A DNA stretch of 37,609 nt from a virus, in IMG/VR virus record IMGVR_UViG_3300042895_000263, positions 1-37,609 of that record. One strand, written 5' to 3'. Shown piece after piece: positions 5,633-15,191 of this stretch; the first letter of the stretch is position 1; each line of letters starts with the position of its first letter. The notes under the pieces are model-generated. The model did no database searches, was not told the origin of the DNA, and worked only from the letters and a program-made list of their open reading frames with translations. A program made the position numbers and the translations under genes.

Positions 5633-7375
5633 ATGGTAGACATTAAACTCATCGCACGCCGCGTGGAGTCTATGAAGCATCGTGCTTATGAGCGCGATAC
5701 CCAAATGGCTAACGTACTTGCTGTGCGCCAGGGAAAGATGGTCGAGATATTTCCTGACATGTTCCCTGAGGGAATGTCTCATGCCATGGTTGCTAACTTT
5801 ATCGATGTCGCAGCACGCGACTTGGCAGAAGTTCTAGCACCGTTACCTTCTATCAATTGCTCTACTACAAATGTAACCTCAGATAATGCTCGTGAGTTTG
5901 CTGATAAGCGCAGCATGATTGCAAACAACTATGTCTATACATCTCGTTTGCAGACTCAGATGTACCCAGGTTCTGACCAGTACTTCTCCTATGGTTTCTT
6001 GCCTATCCATGTTGAGGCAGATTGGGACTCTAACCTTCCTCGTATCCGCGTAGAAGACCCAACTGGTGTCTACTATGAGCGTGACCGTTTTGGCCGCCTA
6101 GTTGCATACGCTAAGCGTTACAACAAGACAATGATTGAACTTGTCAATGAGTTCCCTGAGTTTGACCGTGCAATCCTAGGTCAGTTTGGCTATGACCAGA
6201 ACTTGAACCAAGAGATTGAAATCATCCGCTATATGGATAAAGATTCAATCGTCTTGTATGTTCCTTCACGTAAAGATTTAGTTCTTAGTACCGCTAAAAA
6301 TCCTATGGGTAAGATGACCGTAGTTGTTGCAGAGCGTCCATCTATTGATGGAAAGCCTCGCGGACAGTTTGATGATGTAATCTTCGTACAACTTGCTCGT
6401 GCTCGTTTTGCTAACCTTGCCATGGAAGCGGCTGAAAAGTCTATCCAGGCTCCACTTGTAGTACCTGATGACGTTCTGGATATGCCTATGGGCCCAGATG
6501 CAATCATCCGTACTACAAATCCTAATGGTGTTGGGCGTGTCCGTTTGGATATTCCCGCTGCTACTTTCCAGGAGCAATCAGCACTCCAATCAGAATTAAG
6601 ACTTGGTGCTCGATATCCTGAGGGTAGAACTGGAAACATTGACGCTAGTGTTATCACTGGCCAAGGTGTCCAGGCATTACTTGGTGCTTTCGACTCTCAG
6701 ATTAAGGCTGGTCAAACAGTCCTTGCTGAGGTGTTGGAAGATGTCATCAAGTTATGTTTCGAAATGGATGAAATCCTTTTCAATGAAAAGAAGACAGTTA
6801 GAGGAACCGCGCAAGGAACACCGTACGAGTTAAAGTACATGCCAGGCAAGGACATTAAGGGCGATACTTCGGTAGAAGTCCGATATGGCTTGATGGCTGG
6901 ATTAGACCCTTCACGCGCTCTAATTTTCTCTCTCCAAGCATTAGGTGCTGATTTAGTGTCTAAGGACTTCATTCGTCGCGAGTTACCATGGAGCGTTAAC
7001 GTTACTATGGAAGAACAGCGTATTGAAATCGAAAAGATGCGCGAGAATCTTACTGCATCTATTACTGCAAGTGCGCAAGCAATCCCAGCGATGGTAGCAC
7101 AGGGTCAAGACCCAACTAAGTTAATCCAGAATATTGCCGACGTTATTGAACGTCGTCGTAAAGGGGAGAGCATAGAGTCTGCTGCGTTGGCAGTGTTTAA
7201 GGTGGAAACACCTGAACAGCCTCCACAGTCGGAGATGGCTCCGCCAGGTTCACAAGGCCCAGTTGAGCAAGCGCCCCCGTCCCCAGCGGCTCCTGGACAA
7301 CCTTCTGGCGGGGCCCCTCAACAACAGGGACCACCACCAGATTTGCAAACAATGCTAGCAGGCTTAGGGGGATAA
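5633..7375 (+). CDS. Portal protein (580 aa)
   Basis: Expected to form the dodecameric ring at the capsid vertex through which DNA passes and to which the tail attaches. Assigned from its place directly after the terminase, its length, and a portal-like layout: a helical N-terminus with many Arg/Met, an alpha/beta core (QFGYDQNLNQEIEIIRY, KDSIVLYVPSRKD), a long region with EQRIEIEKMRENL helices, and a disordered Pro/Gln/Gly-rich tail (about residues 525-580). ATG 5633 follows AGGATAACA, seven bases after the terminase stop. No catalytic motif is expected. Sequence resemblance is moderate, context strong. Confidence 0.82.
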   Translation: MVDIKLIARRVESMKHRAYERDTQMANVLAVRQGKMVEIFPDMFPEGMSHAMVANFIDVAARDLAEVLAPLPSINCSTTNVTSDNAREFADKRSMIANNYVYTSRLQTQMYPGSDQYFSYGFLPIHVEADWDSNLPRIRVEDPTGVYYERDRFGRLVAYAKRYNKTMIELVNEFPEFDRAILGQFGYDQNLNQEIEIIRYMDKDSIVLYVPSRKDLVLSTAKNPMGKMTVVVAERPSIDGKPRGQFDDVIFVQLARARFANLAMEAAEKSIQAPLVVPDDVLDMPMGPDAIIRTTNPNGVGRVRLDIPAATFQEQSALQSELRLGARYPEGRTGNIDASVITGQGVQALLGAFDSQIKAGQTVLAEVLEDVIKLCFEMDEILFNEKKTVRGTAQGTPYELKYMPGKDIKGDTSVEVRYGLMAGLDPSRALIFSLQALGADLVSKDFIRRELPWSVNVTMEEQRIEIEKMRENLTASITASAQAIPAMVAQGQDPTKLIQNIADVIERRRKGESIESAALAVFKVETPEQPPQSEMAPPGSQGPVEQAPPSPAAPGQPSGGAPQQQGPPPDLQTMLAGLGG

Positions 7376-7376
7376 A

Positions 7377-7595
7377 ATGGCTACAAGGAAGAAGCGAGCA
7401 GTTGATGAAGACTACTCAAAACTAGACCAGTATGCCATTGAGTTACACGAATTTTATAAATCTTTGCGCAAAGCAGGGTTTACAGTTGATAATGCATTAT
7501 GGATTTTATCTGCAAAAGAGATGCGTCCTGAATGGATGGTATCGGCACCAACACTAGATGATATTAGAAAACACATGGATGAGGATGAAGACTAA
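7377..7595 (+). CDS. Small hypothetical protein after the portal (72 aa)
   Basis: Not recognised. Basic N-terminus (MATRKKRA), a helical middle (ELHEFYKSLRKAGFTVDNALWILS) and an acidic end (KHMDEDED). AGGGGG lies seven bases upstream of ATG 7377. Its stop shares one base with the next ATG (TAATG). Position suggests a virion or assembly role, for example a portal chaperone, but this is only contextual. Confidence 0.75.
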   Translation: MATRKKRAVDEDYSKLDQYAIELHEFYKSLRKAGFTVDNALWILSAKEMRPEWMVSAPTLDDIRKHMDEDED

Positions 7596-8035
7596 TGGCT
7601 ATTAATGAAAAAGTCTCAGGTGTAGGTGCAAACTCATCTCGTACTGATAATAATGTTTCTGAGCGCGTAGCAAAGATTCAACGCGAAGCAAAGATTCAGA
7701 ATTCAACTGGTGGCGCATACACTAATCGTCAAGATTTAACTTCCCTTGCTGGTGGGGCATCTACTGATGTTCCTAGCGTAAATATGAATACAGGTACTCC
7801 TGTATCTCAAATTCCTTCTGGCAATGTCTTTACACCTGGTTCAGGACGCGATGGTGTTCCTCTTTCAGATGGTGCACAGTTTGGTCCTGGTCGTGGTATA
7901 GAAGCACAAGCACCTACTGCTGAAATGTTAAATCCAGATTCTATGTTTATTCGCGCCATGGCTCAGGCTAATCCTGAATCACGCCAACTGTTCATGATGG
8001 TTGAAGCACTTAACGAAATGGAATTAATGGATTAA
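7595..8035 (+). CDS. Hypothetical virion-region protein (146 aa)
   Basis: Not recognised. Low-complexity and Gly/Ser/Thr/Asn-rich over most of its length, so probably disordered, with a short Arg/Lys helix (residues about 24-34, RVAKIQREAKI) and a final helix (QLFMMVEALNEMELMD). Coupled by TAATG overlaps to the genes on both sides. Disordered proteins with terminal helices in this position can be minor capsid, internal or scaffold-like components; no direct evidence. Confidence 0.72.
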   Translation: MAINEKVSGVGANSSRTDNNVSERVAKIQREAKIQNSTGGAYTNRQDLTSLAGGASTDVPSVNMNTGTPVSQIPSGNVFTPGSGRDGVPLSDGAQFGPGRGIEAQAPTAEMLNPDSMFIRAMAQANPESRQLFMMVEALNEMELMD

Positions 8036-11000
8036 TGGCTAATCCTAAAGTATTAACTCCTGCACAGCGTTTGATGGAAGTCCAAGTGGCTTCCTTAACG
8101 CCTGAATCGTTCTCAAACCTTACTTCTATTACTAACAAGTACCCTGGAATAAGTAACGACGTTGCTATTGCAATGGTCCGTCAAGGTTTGAATGCTGATA
8201 CTCCTGGTTTGGGTAAGATTGCAACTATTGACGGTATTGCTGCACTTAAAAACGAGAAATTTAAAGTCGACAAACTTAAGAGTAGCGTAAAGCCTGACCG
8301 TGGTGTCTTAGGTGCTATGGAAAAAACTTTTAGAGAAGCAGTCTACAATCCATTTAAGGGTACAATTCGTACCACTTTTGCAGGACTACGCTTGCCATAC
8401 GATATTGCAACAGTAGGAATTCGTAACTTAACTGCTGGCGAAGATGCAATTACAGATATGGGTAACGCATTTCAAGCAACAACCTTTGGTTCACTACTTG
8501 CTAGTGGTGGCAAAGGTACAGGTTCTGGTTTCTTTATCTCACCTGAAACCAAGGTAGGCAAAGCACAGGCTAGAGCAATGGGTAAGTATGGCCAGATTAA
8601 TGGCGAGTCATTTACCATTGGGCGTAGCATTTTTAACGGTATTGGCATGAACCCTAATAGCAATGCCTATCATATTTCATCTGGAATTGTAGACGCAGTT
8701 CTAAACGTTGCAGCAGACCCATCAACTTGGTTTGGTCCTGGCGCTGTAGGAAAACTATTAACTCAAGGCAAGACTGTCACTGCACTTACCAAGGAATTAT
8801 CCGATGCCACTAAGAGTGGCTTTGATAACATGGCCAAAGAAGCAATTGACGAACTTGAAAATACTAACCAGATTATTAGAGATAAACTTAACAAGAAGAT
8901 TTCAAGTCCTTACAAGCGATATTCTTCTAAGTACAAGAAGTTAGAGCAAGAAATTATTGCTACTGAGACTGCAATTACCAATGCTCAAATTGGGACATTT
9001 AAAAAACTTCTTAATACTAATAAAGATATCTATGCCTGGGAAGGTGTAGACAAAGCAGCAGAAGCAACCCTGTCTAATAATGCTATTGCTAAATGGTTTG
9101 TTGAAAATCCTAAGGTTCAGACTGGTGAATTGACTAAAGCAATCTCACTTCTTGCTGCAGATATGAAGAACACTGGTGGATTCTTTGAAGGTCTTATCCT
9201 TATGGACGAAGTTCCACAGATAGGTAAGATTTCTGTAGGTGTTCATGCTGCTGGAAACGTAGCAGATGAGTTTGCTATTACACTTAAGACAGGAAAAGAA
9301 CTTAAACTGCTCGATATTGCAGATAACTTTATAAGTGCTAACCAAAAAACGCGTACTGCTGAGTCATTAAACCGCAGTAAGTTTGCTGACTCAATAGATA
9401 AGATGGCTAAGGGTAGACCCGAAGCAGAATTTCGTGTTCTAACAGAGTTATCTACTGAATTAAGAAATGATATGGCAAACCTTGATGGTTTCCTTGGTTC
9501 TATCTTTACAACTGGTGATGAATTAACCGCAGCAACACCTTTTTCTACTTTGCTACAACGAATTGCAGAGTACAAAAACCCTAAGTTGTCATCAGAACTA
9601 ATTGATTTGGCTGCAAAGGTTTGGAAAGTTGATGGATTCTCAAACATCCGTTCAATTTATGGACAAGTTGGTGGCGTAGTAGTCACTAATACTAAGCGTC
9701 TTGCTGCAAAGGGTGCCGAATTTGGCAATGCTGCAGCAGAAGTACTTGACCCAACTAACCTAGGTCCTAATCTTATTAAGGTTATAGACTCAATCAAGGC
9801 TCCTCAGGTTGAATTGGTTCGTTTGCAAAATGAAGTTGATACTTTACTAGGCAAGCAGATAGATTTAAAGGATAAAGAAGACTGGTTTAAGTTACTTCGC
9901 GATAAGGCACAAGAAGACCCAGAAATCCTTAAAGAACTTATTCAAGACCCAGCAAATGCAGGCATCAAGGGACTTCTTAAGATGGAACTGCAGATTACTG
10001 AAAACAATGTTTACAGAGAATCAATCATGGCTCAAATGGGCATCACAGATAACTTCATGGGTGAGGTTCGTGATACTCCTGGGGCAGAAGAGGCACTCAA
10101 GTTTATCCTTGGACGTCAATTCCAACCTATTGCTGAGTTGATTGCTAAAGAGACAGATACTGTCCGTCTTAAGCGACTATTCAATCGCAAATTAGATGAC
10201 AATATGGTTAAAGAACTTACTGTTGCTAGCAATGCTGATGAAGTATTCACTGTTTTCTTAAATCAATTTGCACCAGGACAGGACCCAGTTAAGGTAAAGG
10301 AAGCACTATCTATTGGTGCTAAGATTGCTACTAACCCTGTTGCTCGTATGGTCCCTGCAGTCAATATGGATGCAATCCGCTATGCAGAGAACATTAACAA
10401 AGCATTTGGACGTTTCTACATTCGTACAACAGCGCTTAACCTCAATGACTTAACTGGACTCAACAATGGTGTTGAGGACTGGATGAGTTCTGTAGGCATC
10501 AAGCGCATTGTTGGAAAGAATGTACAAGAAAAGATTATTGCTGAGACGCAACGCGCTATATTCAAGGCTGCAACAAATGCTGAGCGTGCTAAGGCAGTTG
10601 CTAGTGGTATTGGTAAGTTAATGGATGAGGTAGGTTCTACACTTAGCCTACCTAAAGACAAGATTGATGAACTTAAGAAGACTGCATCAATTGCTGGTAG
10701 CGAAGAAGCATTTATTAAAGATTATGCATTAAAGACTTCTATTAGCAACGCTGGAACTGGTATTGTTAATGCTGGTGGCAAGAGTATCCAGTTAGATAAG
10801 GGTATCCGTGAAGGACAGTTAGTTCACGATGTTATTACCCTTCCAGACTCACGTGCAATTAATAAAGCAGTGGTTGCACACAAGACTAACGTTCCTCTAT
10901 ATGGAGCAGCAAAGTCTACAAAGATTTTCCTTGAAGAAACAAATGATATCTGGCGTACGGCGCAGTTAGTTGGCCGTGCATCATACGTATTCCGTAACAT

Positions 11001-13821
11001 TGCTGAAATGCAAATGCGTCAGTTCTTCTCAGGACATTACAGTTTATTTAATAACCCAATTGGTTTCATCTCTATGATGATTGCCAATCCAGAAGGCAAC
11101 GCATTACAGAAGTCTCTTGTAAAGCGTTCTAAGTATGGTGTCAACGCACTCAATGAGTCTTTCAAGACAGTAGATGCAGAAGTAGAACTATCTAGGTCTG
11201 TTATTGCTCGCCGTGCACTTATGCGTGGTAGTTCTTTAGGCGATTATGGCAAGGCCGGCCGTGGTGCTAACAAGCAGAAAGCCTACATGACTGTAGGCGT
11301 TGACCATCCTGAGTTCTTTAACGGATTAGCATGGACTGTTAATAACTTCTCAGCAGATAAGTTCATGCCTGATGTTATCTCTGTTATGCGAAAGAACACA
11401 CCTGAGGCTAAAGATGCCTATGTTGATAACCTAATCAATACATTTGATGAGCCAGGAAATAAACTTAAAGAATTCGTATCAGCAATCTATGATGACAATG
11501 ACGGAATGCGTGAGTTACTTCTTAAGAATCCAGGACTAGAAACAGGTCCAGGTGCAGTTAAGGATAACATTAGCCGTGAGAATCTTCTTATCTGGCTATT
11601 TGATGAGACTCAACCTAACAGTTACGCTGGTCAACTTAACCTTCTAGGTGGACAAGGTTCCCAAAAGAACCTAATCATGGACTTGATTCTCAACGGAGAA
11701 GCACTTACAACTACCGCTGCTGGTAAAGCAGTAAAGATTAAGACTCCATACCGTCAAACAGGACTAACAAGTGAGCAAGTTATTGCTGCTGAAAAGGCTT
11801 ATGTAAAGCAAGTTGAAAGTATATTCCAGCGTGAACAACTAACTGGTTCTGTAGTAACTAACGTTACTGAGACATCAACAGGTCCAGAGTTTATGAAGCA
11901 AGCAAACAAGTTTACTGACTGGTTCTTTAATCTTGCAGCCCGTGCTGAAAGCAACGCTAACCTTGGTCCTGAGTTTGATGCTGCTTACTGGGACTACATT
12001 GCAGGCTATGCAGATATGTTAGATACAGCAGAACTAACCAAGTTGCGCAATACAGCCAATAAGGTCTTTGCTCCTAATAGAACTGCTTCTGGCAAGATTA
12101 TTGGTCGAGTTCCACCAGGGCTTCGTGTTATTAACAAGACTCTTAAAGAACGTTTGAAGAATCTTAACTATGTCCACAAAGGTGGAGCAAGCCTTAAGAC
12201 TCTTGATGGTATTGCTGCAGACCAGGCTTCTGAGTATGTCAAGGGTCTATTCTACGATGCTGCAAAGCAGAAACAGTGGGCTAACGCTGCTCGTATTGTA
12301 GCCCCCTTTGCACAAGCACACTATAACACTCTTGCTAAATGGGGAGAACTTACTTGGTCTAACCCAGTTCCTATCTACAAGTTTGGTAAAGCATTTGATT
12401 CGCTTACTAAACAAGGTTCAAATATTATCTATGAAACAACTGGCATGACATATGATGATAACAAGGGATTCATCTACAAGGATGATAACACTAATCAATT
12501 AAACTTTAAGATGCCTTTGGTTGGAAACTTCCTTGGTGCACTTGCTGGTGGAAGTATCAATGCTAAAGATGCAGTCCAAGTTACTTCTCCTGTAGAATCT
12601 CTCAACTTAGCATTTGGTTCTGTTAACCCAGTTGTTCCTGGTTTTGGACCTGCAATGGTTGCTGCCTATCAAGTATCTGGAAGAACATCTGCTTTCGGTC
12701 CAATAGATGACATTGTTAGAGACATTCTAACTCCGTTTGGTGAGCCTAAGACTCCTGGAGACCTAGTGCTTCCTGCATGGTTGAAAAAAGGATTTGCTGC
12801 TTTCCAAGGTAATGATGCAACCACACTACGCAACGTTAAAGACTTTGCTGCCTACCTAGCCTCAACAGGTGAATATGGTGGAGACCAAGCATTAGTTAAT
12901 GACGCACAGCGTACAAGATTATTTAATGATGCTACAAGAATGGCTAAAGCCTTTGGTGCTTGGAATGCTCTATTCACAAGCATCTCACCTTCTGTTCCAA
13001 TGACAGAGGTTCTTGCAAGTGTTAAAAACCCTGAAAACAAGCAGAACTTTATGACGATGACTATGCTTTATGACAACCTACAGAAGTTAAAAGATAGATA
13101 TCCATCAGACCAAGGTGTTGCAATCTCTAAGTTTGCTGAGCAATTTGGCGCTAACAACCTTCTTGTGGCAGTTAGCGGAACAACACCAGGAACTTCTGGT
13201 AAAGCAGATGCTTGGACTTTCTTGAATAACAACCCAGGTGCATCTGATAAGTATGGACGACCTAACGAAGATGTGATTCCTTTCTTCTTCCCAGGTGGAG
13301 AATACTCTCAGAAGTACTACAATTGGCAGGTTAAAAGTGGTGCTCGTCGTAAGTTATCTACTGCTGAAATCATGCAAGAATCAGAAAACATGGTTTATGC
13401 GATGCTTAAGAGTCAGATTACTGAGCGACAGATTGCTGGATTCTACACAGGAGACTGGGCTGTCGAACAAGTTGCCTTACTAAACAAGCAGTTTGGTGGC
13501 GCTAAGCCAGTAGATAGCCTTGTAACAGGAATATCTGATGCTCGTGTAGCAACCATTGAGAAGGCTTTGCAAGACCCAGCATTTGAAGCATCACCAGTCT
13601 ACAAGCAACTCTCTGAGTTCTACCCATTGTTTAGCAAGTATAAAGATTTATTAAACCAACTTAAGGTTAGCAACTATGCTGAACTTTCATCTAAGGGTGG
13701 AATTCCAACATTGATGCGCGATGAACTTACCTCACTAGGAGAAAAGTTAATGACAGAAAACCCCGACTTTATCCCTATGTATTACGGGGTATTTGCTGGA
13801 ATACTAAAGGAGAGTAAGTAA
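8035..13821 (+). CDS. Giant virion protein, probable ejected internal protein (1928 aa)
   Basis: The largest gene of the window, between portal and capsid genes. The protein is mostly helical. Early short hydrophobic or amphipathic stretches are followed by VAADPSTWFGPG (about 224-235), a segment common in large phage virion proteins; further on come RTAQLVGRASYVFRNIAEMQ (about 972-991) and a region around ARIVAPFAQAHYNTLAKWGE (about 1417-1436). No peptidase, lysozyme, kinase or polymerase motif was found by eye. In short-tailed phages proteins of this size and position are internal virion proteins injected with the DNA to span the envelope. A tape measure is less likely, since it lies upstream of the capsid gene and no tail-tube genes are present. 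Confidence 0.75.
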   Translation: MANPKVLTPAQRLMEVQVASLTPESFSNLTSITNKYPGISNDVAIAMVRQGLNADTPGLGKIATIDGIAALKNEKFKVDKLKSSVKPDRGVLGAMEKTFREAVYNPFKGTIRTTFAGLRLPYDIATVGIRNLTAGEDAITDMGNAFQATTFGSLLASGGKGTGSGFFISPETKVGKAQARAMGKYGQINGESFTIGRSIFNGIGMNPNSNAYHISSGIVDAVLNVAADPSTWFGPGAVGKLLTQGKTVTALTKELSDATKSGFDNMAKEAIDELENTNQIIRDKLNKKISSPYKRYSSKYKKLEQEIIATETAITNAQIGTFKKLLNTNKDIYAWEGVDKAAEATLSNNAIAKWFVENPKVQTGELTKAISLLAADMKNTGGFFEGLILMDEVPQIGKISVGVHAAGNVADEFAITLKTGKELKLLDIADNFISANQKTRTAESLNRSKFADSIDKMAKGRPEAEFRVLTELSTELRNDMANLDGFLGSIFTTGDELTAATPFSTLLQRIAEYKNPKLSSELIDLAAKVWKVDGFSNIRSIYGQVGGVVVTNTKRLAAKGAEFGNAAAEVLDPTNLGPNLIKVIDSIKAPQVELVRLQNEVDTLLGKQIDLKDKEDWFKLLRDKAQEDPEILKELIQDPANAGIKGLLKMELQITENNVYRESIMAQMGITDNFMGEVRDTPGAEEALKFILGRQFQPIAELIAKETDTVRLKRLFNRKLDDNMVKELTVASNADEVFTVFLNQFAPGQDPVKVKEALSIGAKIATNPVARMVPAVNMDAIRYAENINKAFGRFYIRTTALNLNDLTGLNNGVEDWMSSVGIKRIVGKNVQEKIIAETQRAIFKAATNAERAKAVASGIGKLMDEVGSTLSLPKDKIDELKKTASIAGSEEAFIKDYALKTSISNAGTGIVNAGGKSIQLDKGIREGQLVHDVITLPDSRAINKAVVAHKTNVPLYGAAKSTKIFLEETNDIWRTAQLVGRASYVFRNIAEMQMRQFFSGHYSLFNNPIGFISMMIANPEGNALQKSLVKRSKYGVNALNESFKTVDAEVELSRSVIARRALMRGSSLGDYGKAGRGANKQKAYMTVGVDHPEFFNGLAWTVNNFSADKFMPDVISVMRKNTPEAKDAYVDNLINTFDEPGNKLKEFVSAIYDDNDGMRELLLKNPGLETGPGAVKDNISRENLLIWLFDETQPNSYAGQLNLLGGQGSQKNLIMDLILNGEALTTTAAGKAVKIKTPYRQTGLTSEQVIAAEKAYVKQVESIFQREQLTGSVVTNVTETSTGPEFMKQANKFTDWFFNLAARAESNANLGPEFDAAYWDYIAGYADMLDTAELTKLRNTANKVFAPNRTASGKIIGRVPPGLRVINKTLKERLKNLNYVHKGGASLKTLDGIAADQASEYVKGLFYDAAKQKQWANAARIVAPFAQAHYNTLAKWGELTWSNPVPIYKFGKAFDSLTKQGSNIIYETTGMTYDDNKGFIYKDDNTNQLNFKMPLVGNFLGALAGGSINAKDAVQVTSPVESLNLAFGSVNPVVPGFGPAMVAAYQVSGRTSAFGPIDDIVRDILTPFGEPKTPGDLVLPAWLKKGFAAFQGNDATTLRNVKDFAAYLASTGEYGGDQALVNDAQRTRLFNDATRMAKAFGAWNALFTSISPSVPMTEVLASVKNPENKQNFMTMTMLYDNLQKLKDRYPSDQGVAISKFAEQFGANNLLVAVSGTTPGTSGKADAWTFLNNNPGASDKYGRPNEDVIPFFFPGGEYSQKYYNWQVKSGARRKLSTAEIMQESENMVYAMLKSQITERQIAGFYTGDWAVEQVALLNKQFGGAKPVDSLVTGISDARVATIEKALQDPAFEASPVYKQLSEFYPLFSKYKDLLNQLKVSNYAELSSKGGIPTLMRDELTSLGEKLMTENPDFIPMYYGVFAGILKESK

Positions 13822-15191
13822 TGGCTGGTCCAGTTTACAAAACCGCAGACGCTGCTCGTGCTGCCAACGCTGCTCGTATTGCCAATGCTGTCCGTCCTAC
13901 AGCCTTTGCTCAAATGTCAAATGTTCAAGGTACTGGAAATCTTAACTCAGCATTTATTTACACTGCAAATGACCCGTTCTACCAGTTTGCATATGCTGAG
14001 GGAACTGCCAAGGCACAGGCTGCGCAACGATTAAACCAGGCTCTTAATAAAACTCCGTCCTCTCAACCTGGATTTAAGAATCAGTTTGAGTACATGCAGA
14101 ACTTGCTTCGTGTATCAGGTATTAGTAAGTCAGCAGTAACTGATAGCAACGCATTGAGTAACATTATCATTGCTGGTGCTGCAGTCAACCAAGACCCATT
14201 TACATTCCTTGAGAGTTACATTTCAAACAAGCCTAAAGGTGCTGGTATTGCTCAGCCCGATACTACTACTCAGTACACTAAGCAGATTCAGACTGCTCTA
14301 CAGTTTAAAGACCTTGGTGATGCTCGTCAGTACTACAGTGATTCTTACTTTGCTACATGGGGTTCATACCCCAGCGCAGACCTAGATAAGAAGTTTCAAG
14401 ATGCTTGGAATAATGAAGTTAAAGACCAGGACCAACCATCAACTACTACAACTAAAACTGAAAAGGCTCCTATCTACGATAAGAAGAGCAAGCCAGTTAT
14501 TGATAAAACAACGGGTAAGCAGCAGATTGATAGATTTGGTAATCCACAATATTCTTTAGTTGCCAAGGACAAGAATGGTCAGTACCGCTATACAACAGTT
14601 GTAACTGGAACTACAACAGCAAAGGGTGAAGGATTCACTAATGAAGAACAAGGCCAGTTCCTTGCTGACTTCTTAGTTAATAACAATCCTGATGCTGCTT
14701 GGAATGTCGATAATCTTGGTGGCGCTGCTAAGACTCTTTATGATGGAATTGCAGCATTTCACAGGTCTAACTATTCAAAGGTTCCAGACCTAGTAACACT
14801 ACAGCCACTTATCAAGAATGTTCTTTCTAGTGCAGATGCAAACGCTGCTAATGAGTACCTAACTCAGTATAAGAATAGTGCTCGCAAGCAAACTGCTTCT
14901 AAGTATATGAGTCTTGCTGAGTATATTAACGCTGGTGAAGATGCTGACAAGTATGTCAAGCCAATGCTAGAGGGTCTATCTTCTATGCTTGAAAAAAACT
15001 TCACAATAGATGACCCATTTGCTGTGCAAGTATTTAACTTCAAAGATGATAAGGGTGTCTATCGTATGCCTAACGCGCTTGAACTAAATCAGATGGTTAT
15101 GAACCATGCTGATTACGGCAAGACAGCAGCAGCAGTTAACCAGGCTGTAGATATGACTCAAAGCATCAAGAGCAAGTTAGGACGTTCATAA
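13821..15191 (+). CDS. Virion-associated protein, unknown (456 aa)
   Basis: Not recognised by family. Starts MAGPVYKTADAARAANAARI, an Ala/Arg-rich opening whose PVYKTADAAR recurs in the basic protein at 20487-21053. The rest mixes helical segments and a Lys/Thr/Gln-rich linker (about residues 208-250). Start at 13821 is well supported by AAGGAG and the one-base stop/start overlap. Lying in a run of three large genes before scaffold and capsid, it is likely an internal or ejected virion protein working with the 1928- and 691-residue products. Confidence 0.72.
   Translation: MAGPVYKTADAARAANAARIANAVRPTAFAQMSNVQGTGNLNSAFIYTANDPFYQFAYAEGTAKAQAAQRLNQALNKTPSSQPGFKNQFEYMQNLLRVSGISKSAVTDSNALSNIIIAGAAVNQDPFTFLESYISNKPKGAGIAQPDTTTQYTKQIQTALQFKDLGDARQYYSDSYFATWGSYPSADLDKKFQDAWNNEVKDQDQPSTTTTKTEKAPIYDKKSKPVIDKTTGKQQIDRFGNPQYSLVAKDKNGQYRYTTVVTGTTTAKGEGFTNEEQGQFLADFLVNNNPDAAWNVDNLGGAAKTLYDGIAAFHRSNYSKVPDLVTLQPLIKNVLSSADANAANEYLTQYKNSARKQTASKYMSLAEYINAGEDADKYVKPMLEGLSSMLEKNFTIDDPFAVQVFNFKDDKGVYRMPNALELNQMVMNHADYGKTAAAVNQAVDMTQSIKSKLGRS

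Noticed and set aside
8035-13821. N4-like virion RNA polymerase
   Set aside because: Suggested by the capsid family and protein size, but I could not find the T7-type polymerase motifs. A short KRSKYG resemblance is not enough.
8035-13821. Tape measure protein
   Set aside because: It lies before the capsid gene, and no tail tube, tail assembly chaperone or sheath genes are present.
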